Source: Fragilariopsis cylindrus CCMP1102
Lineage: Eukaryota; Bacillariophyta; Bacillariophyceae; Bacillariales; Bacillariaceae
DNA length: 64,000 nucleotides
Direction of reading: 5' to 3'
Assembly (NCBI GenBank): GCA_900095095.1
Contig: FMBT01000334.1
Span: forward strand, 186,001 to 250,000
Shown here: in pieces, positions 12,474-24,074 of the stretch
How the letters are laid out: each line of letters opens with the position of its first letter
Position numbering within the stretch: position 1 is the stretch's first letter
The notes under the pieces: generated by a model
What the model saw: only the letters and a program-made list of their open reading frames with translations
Database searches by the model: none
What the model was told of the DNA's origin: nothing
Program-made: the position numbers and the translations under genes

Positions 12474-13605
12474 TTATGCTTCTTTTTCGGTAGTAGGAAC
12501 GGATGATGCTGTCGACCAGCTAAGAATTGCATTCCATATAACACCGAATGCCGCTGCAAATGTCACTTGTAAATCTGGCGCTATGTAATTGAATTGGACG
12601 AACTGAACTGGTAACCAAAAGCACCAATTTCTTAGTAACGTTGCTGGAATTTTACCTGCCACTTCCGAGAACAATTCCTTCTGTCTATCGGATGCTTCTC
12701 TGATCCGAATTCTGATTCCCATCCAGCTCTTAAAGCGGGGACCATCAATAAAAATGTAGGATAATAGCAAAAGGGAATGAAGCCGAATTGTGCCAAAGCT
12801 AACCGAGTTAATGGTTCATCAAAATTATCATTCAAGAAACCAAATATGAAATGCTGTGCCTAGAAATAATAAGTAAAAAGGAGAGATAAAAGTGTAGTGC
12901 ATAAGAGACGTACGAGAATAGTGAACAAATTACTTTATATATTGCTTTTTTAAAATCATCTGCTTGCTTACCCCACCAGTATATATAGCACCGAATGCAA
13001 CGAAGGCTGCCGTCCGAACTTTATCCCAGTCAGCTGGTGGGAATGATTTCTCTTCATCTTCAGACAGCAATGATTGTGCAATTACGTCTCCCGCCAATGC
13101 AAGAATACTGTAGAAAGGAAAGCGACGACGTGATTTAAGTTAAAAGACGAATAAATATAATTCACGTTTAGGAAGACAAAAAAACCAACAAAAGATTCAA
13201 TCGACGAAATGTACGGTATATCCAGCAATTACCCGCACATCAATCCATCCGCACAGTCAGTAGTTAGTTCATATCATTATATAACAACCAACAAAAAAAA
13301 TTCCTTACGTACCCTCCCGTGGCTATGTGCTGAATTAACAATGGATTAGTGAGCTGCTCAATGATCGAAACGGATTCTGACGCTGCTGATAGAACCGTCA
13401 GGCCAACTGATGACGTTTGTCGGTTCGTGGTAAAATGGTGATGATGACGATGATGATGATGACTAATTGTTGGGTGTTCAAAAGAGGCGGTAGGTTTTGT
13501 CGTCGTCGTCGTCTTCTTGTGCATCGGCGCCGTCGTTGCTGGGACAAATCCCAGCAATTCTTGCGGTAATAGCAATAGCAGTAGTGACAACAAAGAAGAT
13601 TTCAT
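12474..13605 (-). CDS. Mpv17/PMP22-family membrane protein, probably plastid-targeted
   Basis: Exons 13605-13313, 13107-12972 and 12859-12474 with matching phases (GG/T, then phase 0). The N-terminus is a signal peptide (MKSSLLSLLLLLLPQELLG) followed by FVP, the plastid-targeting pattern with Phe at +1. A His/Thr-rich linker follows, then the Mpv17 fold: GDVIAQ, DWDKVRTAAFVAFGAIYTGG, FYP-like CYYPTFLL, and the C-terminal signature WLPVQFVQFNYIAP...VIWNAILSW. In mammals and yeast these proteins form small organelle channels (Mpv17, Sym1); the role in plastids is not established. The third exon changes frame near 12735 (VPAL to KSWMGIRI), which one missing base in TTTAA would explain. Confidence 0.82.
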
Positions 13606-14269
13606 TTTGACGGTAAGATTGAAGACTTGACTACTTATATACTGTAGAATGATTATGATGTAGCATCAACTCTGCTGATGCCGATCAAAGTAAGAAATAA
13701 GATTTATTTGAGAAAACCATCACCCTTTATTCGCACCATGCACATTCGAATATATCGGCATCATATATTGTCGAGCGTCGATATATTATTATATTTCCGG
13801 AGCGTATGACCGGTCCTGAAATTCTCATTCGATGCTATCATTGAAATAAACGCTAAACGAATATCAAAACTTTAATTCTTTTTTTTTTTTTTTTTTAGAT
13901 TTACGATAGCCGGTCATAGCTCGTAGTAGTAAATAGAACTCAAAATAGAACACATCAGGCTTAATAAAGATCGATTGGAATACATCACTCCCCTAAATAA
14001 ACAATCCCCCTAACTACAACGTTTCCTCTCCTCTCCCTTTCCCCCGAAATTATTGAGTTGTAAATGCGTGAAAATCATCGTACGCTACGGGTAACCACTA
14101 GTCCGGAATCAAATCGAAGAATAAAATAACAAAGAAAACAACACATCATGCTCGAAGTTAGTACTTGTACTTCAAAGTAGCATACAAGTACAATTACATC
14201 GGCTCAACTTGAAACAGTGAGAATGATAAATTAATATTCCATTTTTTTTAGTACCTCGAACCAAGAACT
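13606..14269. other. Divergent intergenic region
   Basis: AT-rich region with a T-run near 13880. Probably holds promoters for both neighbours. No gene seen. Confidence 0.5.
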
Positions 14270-16009
14270 ATGATTATGCGTCGTGCTACAACTTTATCGC
14301 CATTATGGAGAAGGAAGATTTTATCGTCCTCCTCGCCGACTGTAAATAATAGAAACATATTCCCATCGATATCGACCTTGTCTTCGTCGGCGACGTTGAT
14401 CAACCAACAACAACAACAACCCGCTGTATCTTTTGTATCGGCTGTAAAATCACGCTCGTATCATCATTATACCCACCACCACACCAGCAGCGTTTTTTCT
14501 CCTGGGAATATTATTCTGCTCTAACTGCTGCTGCTGCTGGCATCAGCAGTTTTACTAGCAACAACGACATCCTTTTCGACAACAACAACTCGATGTGATG
14601 ATGATGACGACGACAATAACAGTAATAACAATAAGAGTAACGAAATTGAAACTGACACTGAAATTGACCCCTACGACAATCTACCAGAAAAGGATGAACC
14701 AACCAATTGTTCGATTTGTTTAACATATCGTCAGGTAAGGACATAAATATAGAATCATTGCTATTAAAAAAAATTCTTCCTTTCGGAAATAATAATATTG
14801 TACCTTTTTCTCGCCTAATTCAATTCATTCCAAAAAACACTACTTTTTCGCACGCTCGTTATCTATAGGGTCCATGTCGTCCCTATTGGCGCAAGGTTGA
14901 AGCCTGTACGAAGGAAAATGAAGAGAAAATAAAACAGGAAGAAAGAAGAAGAAGATTCGAAGAAAGAATATAATGATAAAATAATGAGGAAGAGGAAGAT
15001 CAACGAAGTAGTGATCCAAAATGTTTTAAATATATGATGCCATGGATTGATTGTGCATCACGTTATCGTAATTTGTATAATTTAATTGAAATGGATATGA
15101 ATTTTACAGAAGGTGTAAAGGATTTAGAGGCAACATCATTGCATTTTGATTGGTCGTCTGGTATGGAACCAAATATCGATTGGACGAATTATAGAAGTCA
15201 TGTACTTCTTGCGGATATAGATGATGGTGATGTGTCAGAATCATCGGAATCAAATAGTAATCAAGAATCACAAGCGCAGCTACCACAACTTTCTTCTTCT
15301 CCTATTTATGCCACTGGTACTACGACTGCTACTACTTTATGGAAGACGTTCGATACAACATTAGGTGATCCAGAATTAATTACCGTTGAAGCAAAAGTCC
15401 CCGCTACGATGGGAGGTGGTATATTAGAATGTGCCTATGCACTCGATCAACACAATAATGTGATTGGATTTGCCTATGGGACTAAACCTAGTGATGCAGT
15501 TGCAGTACAACAACAGCAACAAATTAATGAAGAAAATGATAATAAGGATGAGATGGAGATGGAGATGGTTCCATTGGGTATCAAACTAGCTGCTTCACGG
15601 ACAGAACATATTACTCTGGCCGCATCGTATACGTATCCTTCTCCTGTTGGTAACAAAGAAAAGAAAGATAATGGCGTTGAATCACATCTGTACAAATCAC
15701 AATCCTTATTCTTGGACGTAGAGTCAAAGAAGCAGCAGATCGCACCGGCAACAACAACACCAACACCAAAAAGACCAGAAATCAAAACAGAACGTTACAA
15801 TGTGCGTAAAGAGTAGTAAGTTAATAGAATATTGCTTACACAGTCTCTCTAATTTAAAAAAAAAATAGAAATTAATTTCAGAATTATTAGAAAAGTTAAA
15901 TATGGTTATTATTCCAGTATGTATATATTCTATATCAGTGCTTTATTTTGTACTATGGAAGAAGGATTATATTTCTTCAGACATCCGTTCGATTGCGAGC
16001 GAATATTGA
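14270..16009 (+). CDS. GCK-domain (twin CX9C) protein, probably mitochondrial; frame interrupted
   Basis: Exon 1 14270-14734 and exon 2 from 14869 (CAG/GTAAGG...CTATAG). The N-terminus (MIMRRATTLSPLWRRK) looks like a mitochondrial presequence and is followed by a Leu/Ala-rich helix. The recognisable domain is CSIC...GPC-x9-C (PCRPYWRKVEAC) and then C-x9-C (CFKYMMPWIDC), the cysteine spacing of GCK/CHCH proteins, which fold by disulfide relay in the intermembrane space. Two interruptions lie in the same frame: TAA at 14522 inside the Leu run, and a TAA-TGA-TAA stretch at about 14970-14978 between the two CX9C halves. The simple reading frame ends at 15816. A donor at 15806 (GTAAAG) would join an exon at 15882-16009 coding a hydrophobic segment (MVIIPVCIYSISVLYF). 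A second reading of the same DNA uses a donor at 16035 and an acceptor at 16380. The 3' end is therefore uncertain. Confidence 0.6.
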
Positions 16010-16570
16010 AAAAAAGGAATATCGAGATGGTCAAGTAAGTGACTGCCTACTGTAGCTAGTAGTGGAGTAGAAAGAGAACGGCATACAGTACCACGACATA
16101 AATTTACTATGAAATACGGAGGAGAAAGCAAATGAGAGAGGCATTATTATTTCATGACTGTCTATAGGAGCTACCACTACACAACGTTCAGTAGCTCATT
16201 TGGATGGTCAATGATAATGATGCATTAGACTGAAAAGACTGAAGGTATATGTAATATTCACAACACAGAACTGCTAGGCATGGGGAATACATGAGTTGAA
16301 AGGATATTTCCATGTAGAATAATTTCTGTTTGTTTTGTTAAAAGTACGGTTTAGAGATAATAGATTATTAATTATTCTAGGGATCAAATAGAGCTATATG
16401 AGGAGGACAGATCAAGACCACCAAATGTTTTGTTATTTCCAAGAGTTCTGTGGAAACCACTGGGGGTGAAAGAGAGATATTTATGTATATATGTAGTGAC
16501 TGTTGTCATTCATTGTATACGATCGTTTTTGTTATGTTTTTTGGGGGGATTTTAAATACAACGTAAACGT

Positions 16571-17466
16571 TTACTCGTCATCATCACCAGCAGCGGCACG
16601 TGATGCGGCACGTTTCTTAGCGACACGTCCTGGTGGACCTTGTCCGTATGGACTATTTACAGCAAAATCAATGTGCTTTTCACTGGAGGTACGGACATTG
16701 AATGATGGTACATTCACAAGTTGAGATCCGACACGGATATGACGTTGACGGATTAAGACACGTGCATGATGGATTGATTTCGCTAATCCCTGTTTGTATA
16801 CCTTCGTTTGAAGTCTACGTTCCAATAACTTTTGAGTCGTCAACTGTAATACAGCATCCAATTCCAATTCATCGTCCGCCAATAGACCGTATCGGGACAT
16901 TCTTCGTAGAAGAGCAGTACCCTCAAAGATACGTTTAGGATCCTTAGGGTCTAATGTAAGAAGTGTACGTGCTGACTTTCGAAGTTTCGCAAGCGCATAC
17001 TGGACACGCCAGATTTCACGCTTACAACGTAATCCGTATTCACCCACCAACTTTAATTCAGCATCTAGGGTTTCCTTTTCGTATGGTCGACGTGGAGTAG
17101 TAAACGTCTTACGGTCTATTACAGTTATTTATTTATTTGTGTATCGTGTGTAATTGTGATAATTAGTTCGTTCGGGGGCGGAGAAGAAAACAAAAGAGAA
17201 ATATCAGGTAAGAAAATATATATAAGGAAGGAAAAACAAAAGAGAAATTTAATTCATTTCATCCTCCCGTCTTTCACTCATGATCGAAACATATAAATCG
17301 GTATCGTATATCGATGCTTGTAATTGAAGCACCTATCGCTATCGCTCGGTCAAGAACAACCAGATAAAATATCGATACAGTACTATTAATCGTCTCTCAA
17401 GTTAATATAAAACCATCGTCTCATTGCTCTCTACTTACAGTTTCTGTGGATGGCGCAAGAAGGCAT
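16571..17466 (-). CDS. RPS9: 40S ribosomal protein S9 (uS4 family)
   Basis: Exons 17466-17439 and 17115-16571 joined by a 323-base intron (GTAAGT...TAATAG; split codon T/AC), 190 aa. The protein starts [14 protein letters not shown], then [22 protein letters not shown] and the S4 RNA-binding domain ([26 protein letters not shown]), and ends in a basic and then acidic tail. This is the eukaryotic S9 pattern and length. It binds 18S rRNA in the small subunit early in assembly. An intron only nine codons into the gene is common for ribosomal protein genes. No frame break. Confidence 0.95.
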
Positions 17467-19139
17467 GGTATAATTCTATTCTGTATATGGGTATAATAAG
17501 GGGATAGTATATTAATCGAACAGAACTTGCTATGGTGCAGTATACAGATAAGGTAATAGTATATTGTTGTTGGTAGTAGGTTTGTAATTTGAGTAACATC
17601 AGCAGCTTCAGCGAGCTTAGTCAACAACAACGCGCAGAATTTACGCGAGGAATTCTAAAATAGCACGACACAACTTGTACTAGAAATGGTGTATAATTTC
17701 TACGACGGAAAATTTAAGTAAACAGTGTTTTGAGGTACATATTTATTTTACCGCTTACCGGTGGCACAAAAAATAGTACATTTTTTAGTACTGAAATAAG
17801 GTTTAATTATGGTACTGACATAGCTTTTAAAATAAAAATTGCAATAATACTATTACTTACTACAAGTCAGAAAGAGATCTGAATGGAAGACCTGCTTGCA
17901 TGTCTTCCAATTCCATGCTTCCTGTTACGTATCAGGGGGTTCTTACAAAAATGAAGCATGTGATGCAATGTGATGTGTTATCTAGGAGAGGTAGGCAATT
18001 ACTGATAGTCAGCAGTGTAAATGATAGTCCAGCAGTGTACATTGTCAAAGGCAACGTCACCACAGAGTATATCCATCGCCTAAAATTTTATCCCATTGCG
18101 TGCTTTATAAGTGCTATCATAAAGTACTTATAATCAGGCTATTAAGAGATAGTATGCCTAATTATAAAATCAAATAATAGAGTAATATAATAACCAAAGT
18201 AATAGTAGGGATTGTCTAGTCAGTTTATTGTCAGAGCCTTGAAATGAGATCCCATTACCAAAGGTTCTGTATGGCATGTATTTTCAAAAAATATCCGATC
18301 ATGTGTCTCTTTTTCTATAAGCAAGCCTGTATGGTTAAAATTTGCTATTCTTTTTCCACAGCTCTAAAAGCCGATGTATAAAGGCCTGCATCAACCACTG
18401 AAGATTAATCTACAATATGATGATGTGGTTTGAATGGTGCAAGAAGTACATCGCCAAGAATATATTTTTTCTGTAGGTAGGTGCGTGTTGTTCTTAGTAT
18501 ATTTTTGATTTGATTGGTGACTTGTGGAATTAATAAATTGTATGTGACTCCACCACCTAACTGTTCCCAATTCCCTGTTTTAGTAGATGGCAAGATGCCT
18601 TCTTGTGTTATCTTGTGTTGTAGGGTGAAAACCGTCCGTATGCAGACAGGCTTCATACTACAACATTGCTTGCCTCTTCTTACTGAAGACTATCACTATT
18701 ACTCACAACATGTGATCCAAAGTCTTTGTATGTCTCATTGTTAACATACTACACAGTACATTAGAAAGTATTGTCCTCTGTGGCATTATTGATTGGTGCA
18801 GTGGCTCAAGCTCACAAGCTTGCATGCACAATATGATGATAAATATAAATCGAACTTGATTGACAGCGTGGACCTGTTGTCTCTTATTGTCTATTGTTGT
18901 CTCTTTTGTTCTAACACATAAACTACTAGCTATATCCCATCCAGTAGTACAAAAATATAATGGAATAGAGATATTGGAAATAATTCCCATTAGACTATGT
19001 TTAATAGGGGAGGTTCCATAGTATAGAGAATATCAGCGTCTAAAAACCATAGTCGTTAATCATGGAAATCAAAAAGAAGAGAGAATGTTCATTATTTGTT
19101 ATATGGCATAATATTTTACTACACTATACTCTCATATTA
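17467..19139. other. Gene-poor stretch
   Basis: No supported gene in about 1.7 kb. The longest reading frames are short and lack family signatures. One minus-strand stretch at about 18405-18656 (TKTGNWEQLGGGVTYNLL...) reads like protein but has no start context or neighbour exons; it could be a relic of something mobile. Confidence 0.45.
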
Positions 19140-21210
19140 TTACTTGCCTATGCAAAAATCTGTGAACAGTACATCCAAAACATCTTCTACGTCAACTGCA
19201 CCAGTAATCCTACCCAGTTCAGAGGCTGCCAGTCGTAATTCTTCAGCTGCCATATCAACCGCCATACTTCCCTCCCTGCTCAAAACTGAAAATCGTTCCA
19301 GTGCCATGACAGCTGCTTCAACATGTTGCCGATGTCGAGCTCTTGTGATCAAAGCGCCTTCACCTGTACTGTCAGAAGAATCACTCCCCCTTGTTCGAGC
19401 AACAACATTTTGAGTTAATGCATCAATAAACGTATCAATTCCATCCTGGGTGTAACATGAAATATCAAATGTTCCTTCTTCTCCAAATACCATATGTTGC
19501 CGATCTCTATCGTCCTCATTTGTAGTTGAATGTGTTGCATCTGAATTCTTTTCTTCCATCAAATCTAGCTTATTTCGAACTAAGAGCAATCTTTGAGGAT
19601 CAATTATACCATCATCAGTTGTATCAATGTTGTTACTATTATCATTACTGTCACCAATTATATCGCATTCCGTCAAGACAGATTGAACAATTTCTAAACC
19701 ACTCGAGGCGTTAGTAGCATCAATCATTGCCACAATTAGATCCGCTTCTTTGATTGCTTTTTGTGCTCGCTTTATACCCTCTAATTCTAATACATCTGTT
19801 GTTTCAGTCCGGACGCCTGCAGTATCTTGTAATGTACATTTAATTCCACCTAGATCCATGGATACTTGCAGTACATCCCGGGTCGTACCAGCGATCGGTG
19901 AAACAATAGCTGCATCACGACGAGCCAATAGATTAAAGAGACTCGATTTTCCAGCATTTGGTGGACCTGTATAGAATGTGTAGTAGTTCGGGGGGGGGGG
20001 GGGGGGGGGTTAGATAAAATGGGAAATATTGTACGACAAAAGCAAAGATTGTATTATTTATTTTCAAAGCACAACAGCGTCTACTTACCGACAATAGCGA
20101 CCTTCATACCTTCTCGAATAAGCTCGCCTCGTCGACCATCTTCTAATTGATCTTCCATGGATCGTTGTAAGTATAACATTTTTTTGGTAACATCTCCCCA
20201 TACCAGTTGTTGTTGTCGCTCTAAAGTCTCTTCGTCCATATCTTCCATATCGTCGTCATCATCTCCTAGTAATAGATGTTCATCGTCACCGAAATCAATT
20301 ACGGCCTCAGCGTGGGCTAATCCTGATATTAGTTGCTTTCGCCAATTTTCATACGTTTTTGAAACCTTCCCATCTAAAAGTTTAAGACCTTGTTCAACCT
20401 GAAGATGTGTTTCGGCACATAAAATATCAGCAAGTGCTTCAACTTGCACCAGATCTAATTTACCTTGTGAAAATGCTCGTTGGGTAAATTCACCGGGCTC
20501 CGCCATTCTACAGCCTAGGTGTGGTAATACCTCGTTCAGTAGTCGTTCAACAATAACTGGACTACCATGACATTGTAATTCCACCAAATCTTCACCCGTA
20601 AATGAATTGGGCCCTTTGAATGACAAAACAAGAGCGTGATCTAGAATACTGTGATCCATCGGATGATATAATTTTTTCAATGCGGCCTGACGATATTTTG
20701 GTAGGCGGGGTTTGCTTGATGGCGATGTCTTTAGTAGATTTTCCAGCACGGTGTTGGCTTGAGGACCAGAAATCCGAATCACTGCAACAGCCGTAGCCTG
20801 TTTACCCGTAAATCCAGAGGACAGTGCAAAGATAGTGTCATCGATTGCCGTCGCCATCGTTGATGGTTCTACTTTTGCGTCGTCATCGGCAGTGGACGAC
20901 GCGTCGTTCGAATCTTCTGCAATATCCGCCCGCATCGAATTTAATATAGTGGAATGAGATGACGATGAGGTGGATAGTAGATTTTTTTTGTCCTAAACAA
21001 TGATGACGATGGTGATGTTGTCGATAATGTTGTCGGTGATATCGTTGACGAACTTTTTCGTTGTTCAAGTAGGAATCTTAAATTGGTGGATGATATCCTT
21101 GCATGGGTAGTTGATAAAATTCGTCCGCGTAAGGCAATCCCTCCCCGAAGAGGAAAATGACGGCCTGAAAATCCCATAACATGAATTCGTGACGACGATT
21201 GTATATACAT
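19140..21210 (-). CDS. mnmE: tRNA modification GTPase MnmE/TrmE (GTPBP3/MSS1), organellar
   Basis: Exons 21210-20089 and 19966-19140 with a 122-base intron (GTAAGT...ATACAG) that contains a run of about 20 G. With MnmG it installs the 5-aminomethyl-type modification on wobble uridine of organellar tRNAs. Domains: a presequence rich in Arg/Ser, the folate-binding N-domain (DTIFALSSG...AVIRISG...SFTGEDLVELQCHG), helical domain, then the inserted G domain with GPPNAGKSS, TTRD, DTAGVR and NKLD, and the C-terminal FCIGK whose Cys is catalytic. The presequence (ATG at 21210 or 21177) and the enzyme body are in frames differing by one base at an A8 run near 20985; A9 would join them. Without this, translation would begin at 20935 and lack a targeting sequence. 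Confidence 0.9.
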
Positions 21211-22606
21211 GTCCCTTGCTGTACAATTAATATTAGAGAACAATAGTAGATGAAAAATTGTATTCTCATTACTGAAGCAGGCAGGACCATCGGCTTCGAT
21301 CTTCTTTCACGGATGTAAATTAATCAATCTTGACGACACGTAAAGATTTATGTTTGATAGTATCGTATTGTAATTTTCAAAGGAGCAAAATCTAACGCAT
21401 CGGACAGATTAGATCTGATTTACAAGTAGGACCCTACTGTCGATTTGGATTAAAGACAAAGATATGATATGATGTTGTTTGTATTTGTATTTTCTTATTT
21501 TATTTTTAAATTGAAAGATTTTTTTTGATGGATGCAAGAATTGTTTGATGCTGATGCGAGTCACGAACACTGACTGGCCTGAAAAGAAGTTACTTTTTAA
21601 TTAAGAAGTCACCATCTAACTTACCGGTAAACCACTGGTTATAAATTTTCAGATGATACTGTATATATTATTTGTTAGTTATCAGGACAAGATATTATCA
21701 CTATTACAATGTTATTAATATTTATTCATCATTGATATGTCATAGTTGTTGTTAGCTGTCGTCAAGGTACATGGTAGTAGACTGTACTATTATATTCATA
21801 ATTTATTTATAACCAACGATATTGTATCATCCACCCTCGCCATTGATTTTGTTGAATGTAAATGAATGATGGAGTAGTAGGTAGGTCCAACACTTCTACT
21901 GTAGGTAAGCAAAGAGAAAGTGTGGCACTATGCCTATGTTAGCAACCTCAATTTCCATTTAGGGTAAATAGGAATCAATCAACAACCAATGGTGCCGATT
22001 TTTCTTTTGTTCATTGCTGATGAAAGCTTTCTAGAGGCCAGCTTTTTTTCTCAAAAAATGCAACTAAATTTATTATTTGTGTAATAAAACACACACAATT
22101 ATCTTCTGGACCTTCATTAGAAAAGCTGGCCTCTGGAAACACTAGGACCAAGAATTGACTGTGTGCCTGAACTCTATGGAAATTTCTGGTATAGAATAGG
22201 CTCAAACTCCTTTTAAGCTAAGAAAGAATATAAACAGAGTAGAGTGGAATAAAAACAAGAAAAATACAGAGAAGAGGAAAGTAAATTGTTACCAAAATTA
22301 GCGGTTATTAATATTATAGTAAGATATTATGTTGGATAGCAATAGACTAGCACATGCTGATTGAACCAAACAGTAATGATATAGGGGTACTGGATGGTAC
22401 ACTTTTGCTCTGACATTTCCATATCTCAAAAGTAATTGTAATACTTCTACCCTTATTAATAAGCTTGCATAAGATCCACAGAACTGACACGTGGAAAGTT
22501 ATATATCTATGCAGTAGGATAAATTTTGCAAGATGTTTGATAATGGAGACGTACAGAAAATGCCAATAAAGGAAAGATAAAACTCATTGGCGTTTTTTCT
22601 GTCTTG
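21211..22606. other. Intergenic region with a 112-bp snap-back repeat
   Basis: No gene seen in 1.4 kb. Inverted arms of 19 bp (18 matching) at 22028-22046 and 22121-22139 enclose a loop of 74 bases. The rest is AT-rich with no other obvious structure. Confidence 0.55.
22028..22139. repeat. Inverted repeat, possible MITE or hairpin RNA
   Basis: Left arm TTTCTAGAGGCCAGCTTTT and right arm AAAAGCTGGCCTCTGGAAA pair over 19 bp with a single T/C difference. Homology stops sharply outside the arms. Size and symmetry fit a small foldback element or a transcribed hairpin; sequence alone does not decide. Confidence 0.6.
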
Positions 22607-23583
22607 TCATACTATGGTGACTCGTTCTGTCTCTCCGTGTTCATCGTCGTCGTCTTCGCCATCATCTTCTTCCTGATCGTCTTCATCTGTATTGTCTGTT
22701 GGTACTACTTGTTCTGGAGGTGATGCAAATCGTGAATATTCGAAATCAGCTCTTGTACCCCAATTTATTCTAACTGCCAGTATCGATAACGAAATAAATA
22801 CAGTGAAAGCCAATGAAATTAAAAGTGCCAACGAACCATTGGTAAGTTGTACCGGACCGTCCTGAAATTCAAATACAACCTGCCCGGAAACATGGACATG
22901 CTGTCCATTCTGGTTACAATTCGCTAACATAACTTCGTAGTATCGATCTTTTGGGACATGGAACTTTCCATTCGTAATATGGTTGGGCATCGGGGACTCT
23001 CTTGGTATCATTAGTTGTGTATGGAAACCATCAAAAATATTGTGATCAAGCATCAGCCTTCCGGCTTGGCATAAACTCAGATAGGTTGCTCCCTGGAAAT
23101 GAGTCAATGATCCGACTCCATACTATTTAGCGACCAATCGTTACATTACGATTAAGGAGAGAGAAAGAATAAAAAGTTGGTAACGTAAACTTTAATATGA
23201 ATTGAAAATGAAAAGATGAAATAATATACAACAGCGTATGAATATGGAAGAGCGAACGAAAGAGGAAGAACAACATAATTCACCTTTGAAAGATCACAAT
23301 TTCGACTAGTGCAATGCTCTGGTACTTCGAAGACAGCAACATCAAGAAACGATTCTACGCCATCTTGTATTTGCACTCCTTTATGGTATTTAGAAAGTGA
23401 AGAAGCAAACCTTAGAAAAGAAATGTCGATATATCCATTTTGTGACATATAGTGAACGGCTTCTTCCACCTGCCCAGGAGATATGTCACTCGTTGGTCTA
23501 TCAGTCTGGTCCTGATTATTGTTGTCATCTTCGTCATGATCGTTCCTATTAAAATTCGCTATCTGATTCCGAATGAAGTCCAT
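22607..23583 (-). CDS. Single-pass membrane protein with a lumenal beta domain, function unknown
   Basis: Exons 23583-23284 and 23122-22607 (AAAG/GTGAAT...AAATAG, phase 0), 271 aa, no frame break. An acidic, Asn-rich N-terminus leads into a mostly beta region (GYIDISFLRFASSLS, FLDVAVFEVPEHC, VPKDRYYEVMLANCNQNG, VHVSGQVVFEFQDG). One membrane helix follows (LALLISLAFTVFISLSILAV), then a strongly acidic cytosolic tail. The beta region with a Cys pair, followed directly by a membrane helix, recalls the lumenal part of GPR107/TMEM87-type proteins, but only one helix is present. No signal peptide is visible in the first exon, so an upstream exon may be missing. I do not recognise a family with confidence. 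Confidence 0.72.
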
Positions 23584-24074
23584 AGCTCACTATAACCGTA
23601 GATGCATCAACAACAATAGATGTTGCTGATGTCTATTCTTTTTCTTCGCCGTACTCCTTGTTATGTCATTTTCAATAGATCTGCTTTTACTACTAGTATA
23701 TCATCGACTAGAGTTCTACTCTTATTTTTTTATACATCTATGCCGATTGATGCAAGCATAATGGCGTGCCCATCTCAATTTTCGGCCAACATCCTCAATG
23801 TACTATGGTGGAAATCACTGTTGCGGTTCGACGAAAATCTGAAAATTTGAAAGCCTCGCCCCGCGAGAAAGGTTTGGGGGGAGACGATTTTCGGATTTAT
23901 TTCGTTATCAATTTTTGTTTTTTTCGCCTTATGGATGATGTAAATGTTTTCGACGTACGGACGTCCGTAAATTCCATTCAACAATAATTCGAAAGTATTA
24001 AAAATACCGGTAATGCAAATGGGGGTAAAAGGAAATCAGAACTAAGATCATTAGCAAGAGTAAACAATATCATC
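23584..24074. other. Divergent promoter region
   Basis: Lies between the start of the minus-strand membrane protein gene and the plus-strand ArgRS gene. No further gene seen. Confidence 0.5.

Noticed and set aside
18405-18656. Minus-strand frame with protein-like composition (TKTGNWEQLGGGVTYNLL)
   Set aside because: No family recognised and no flanking exon or start; kept only as a remark in the intergenic entry.
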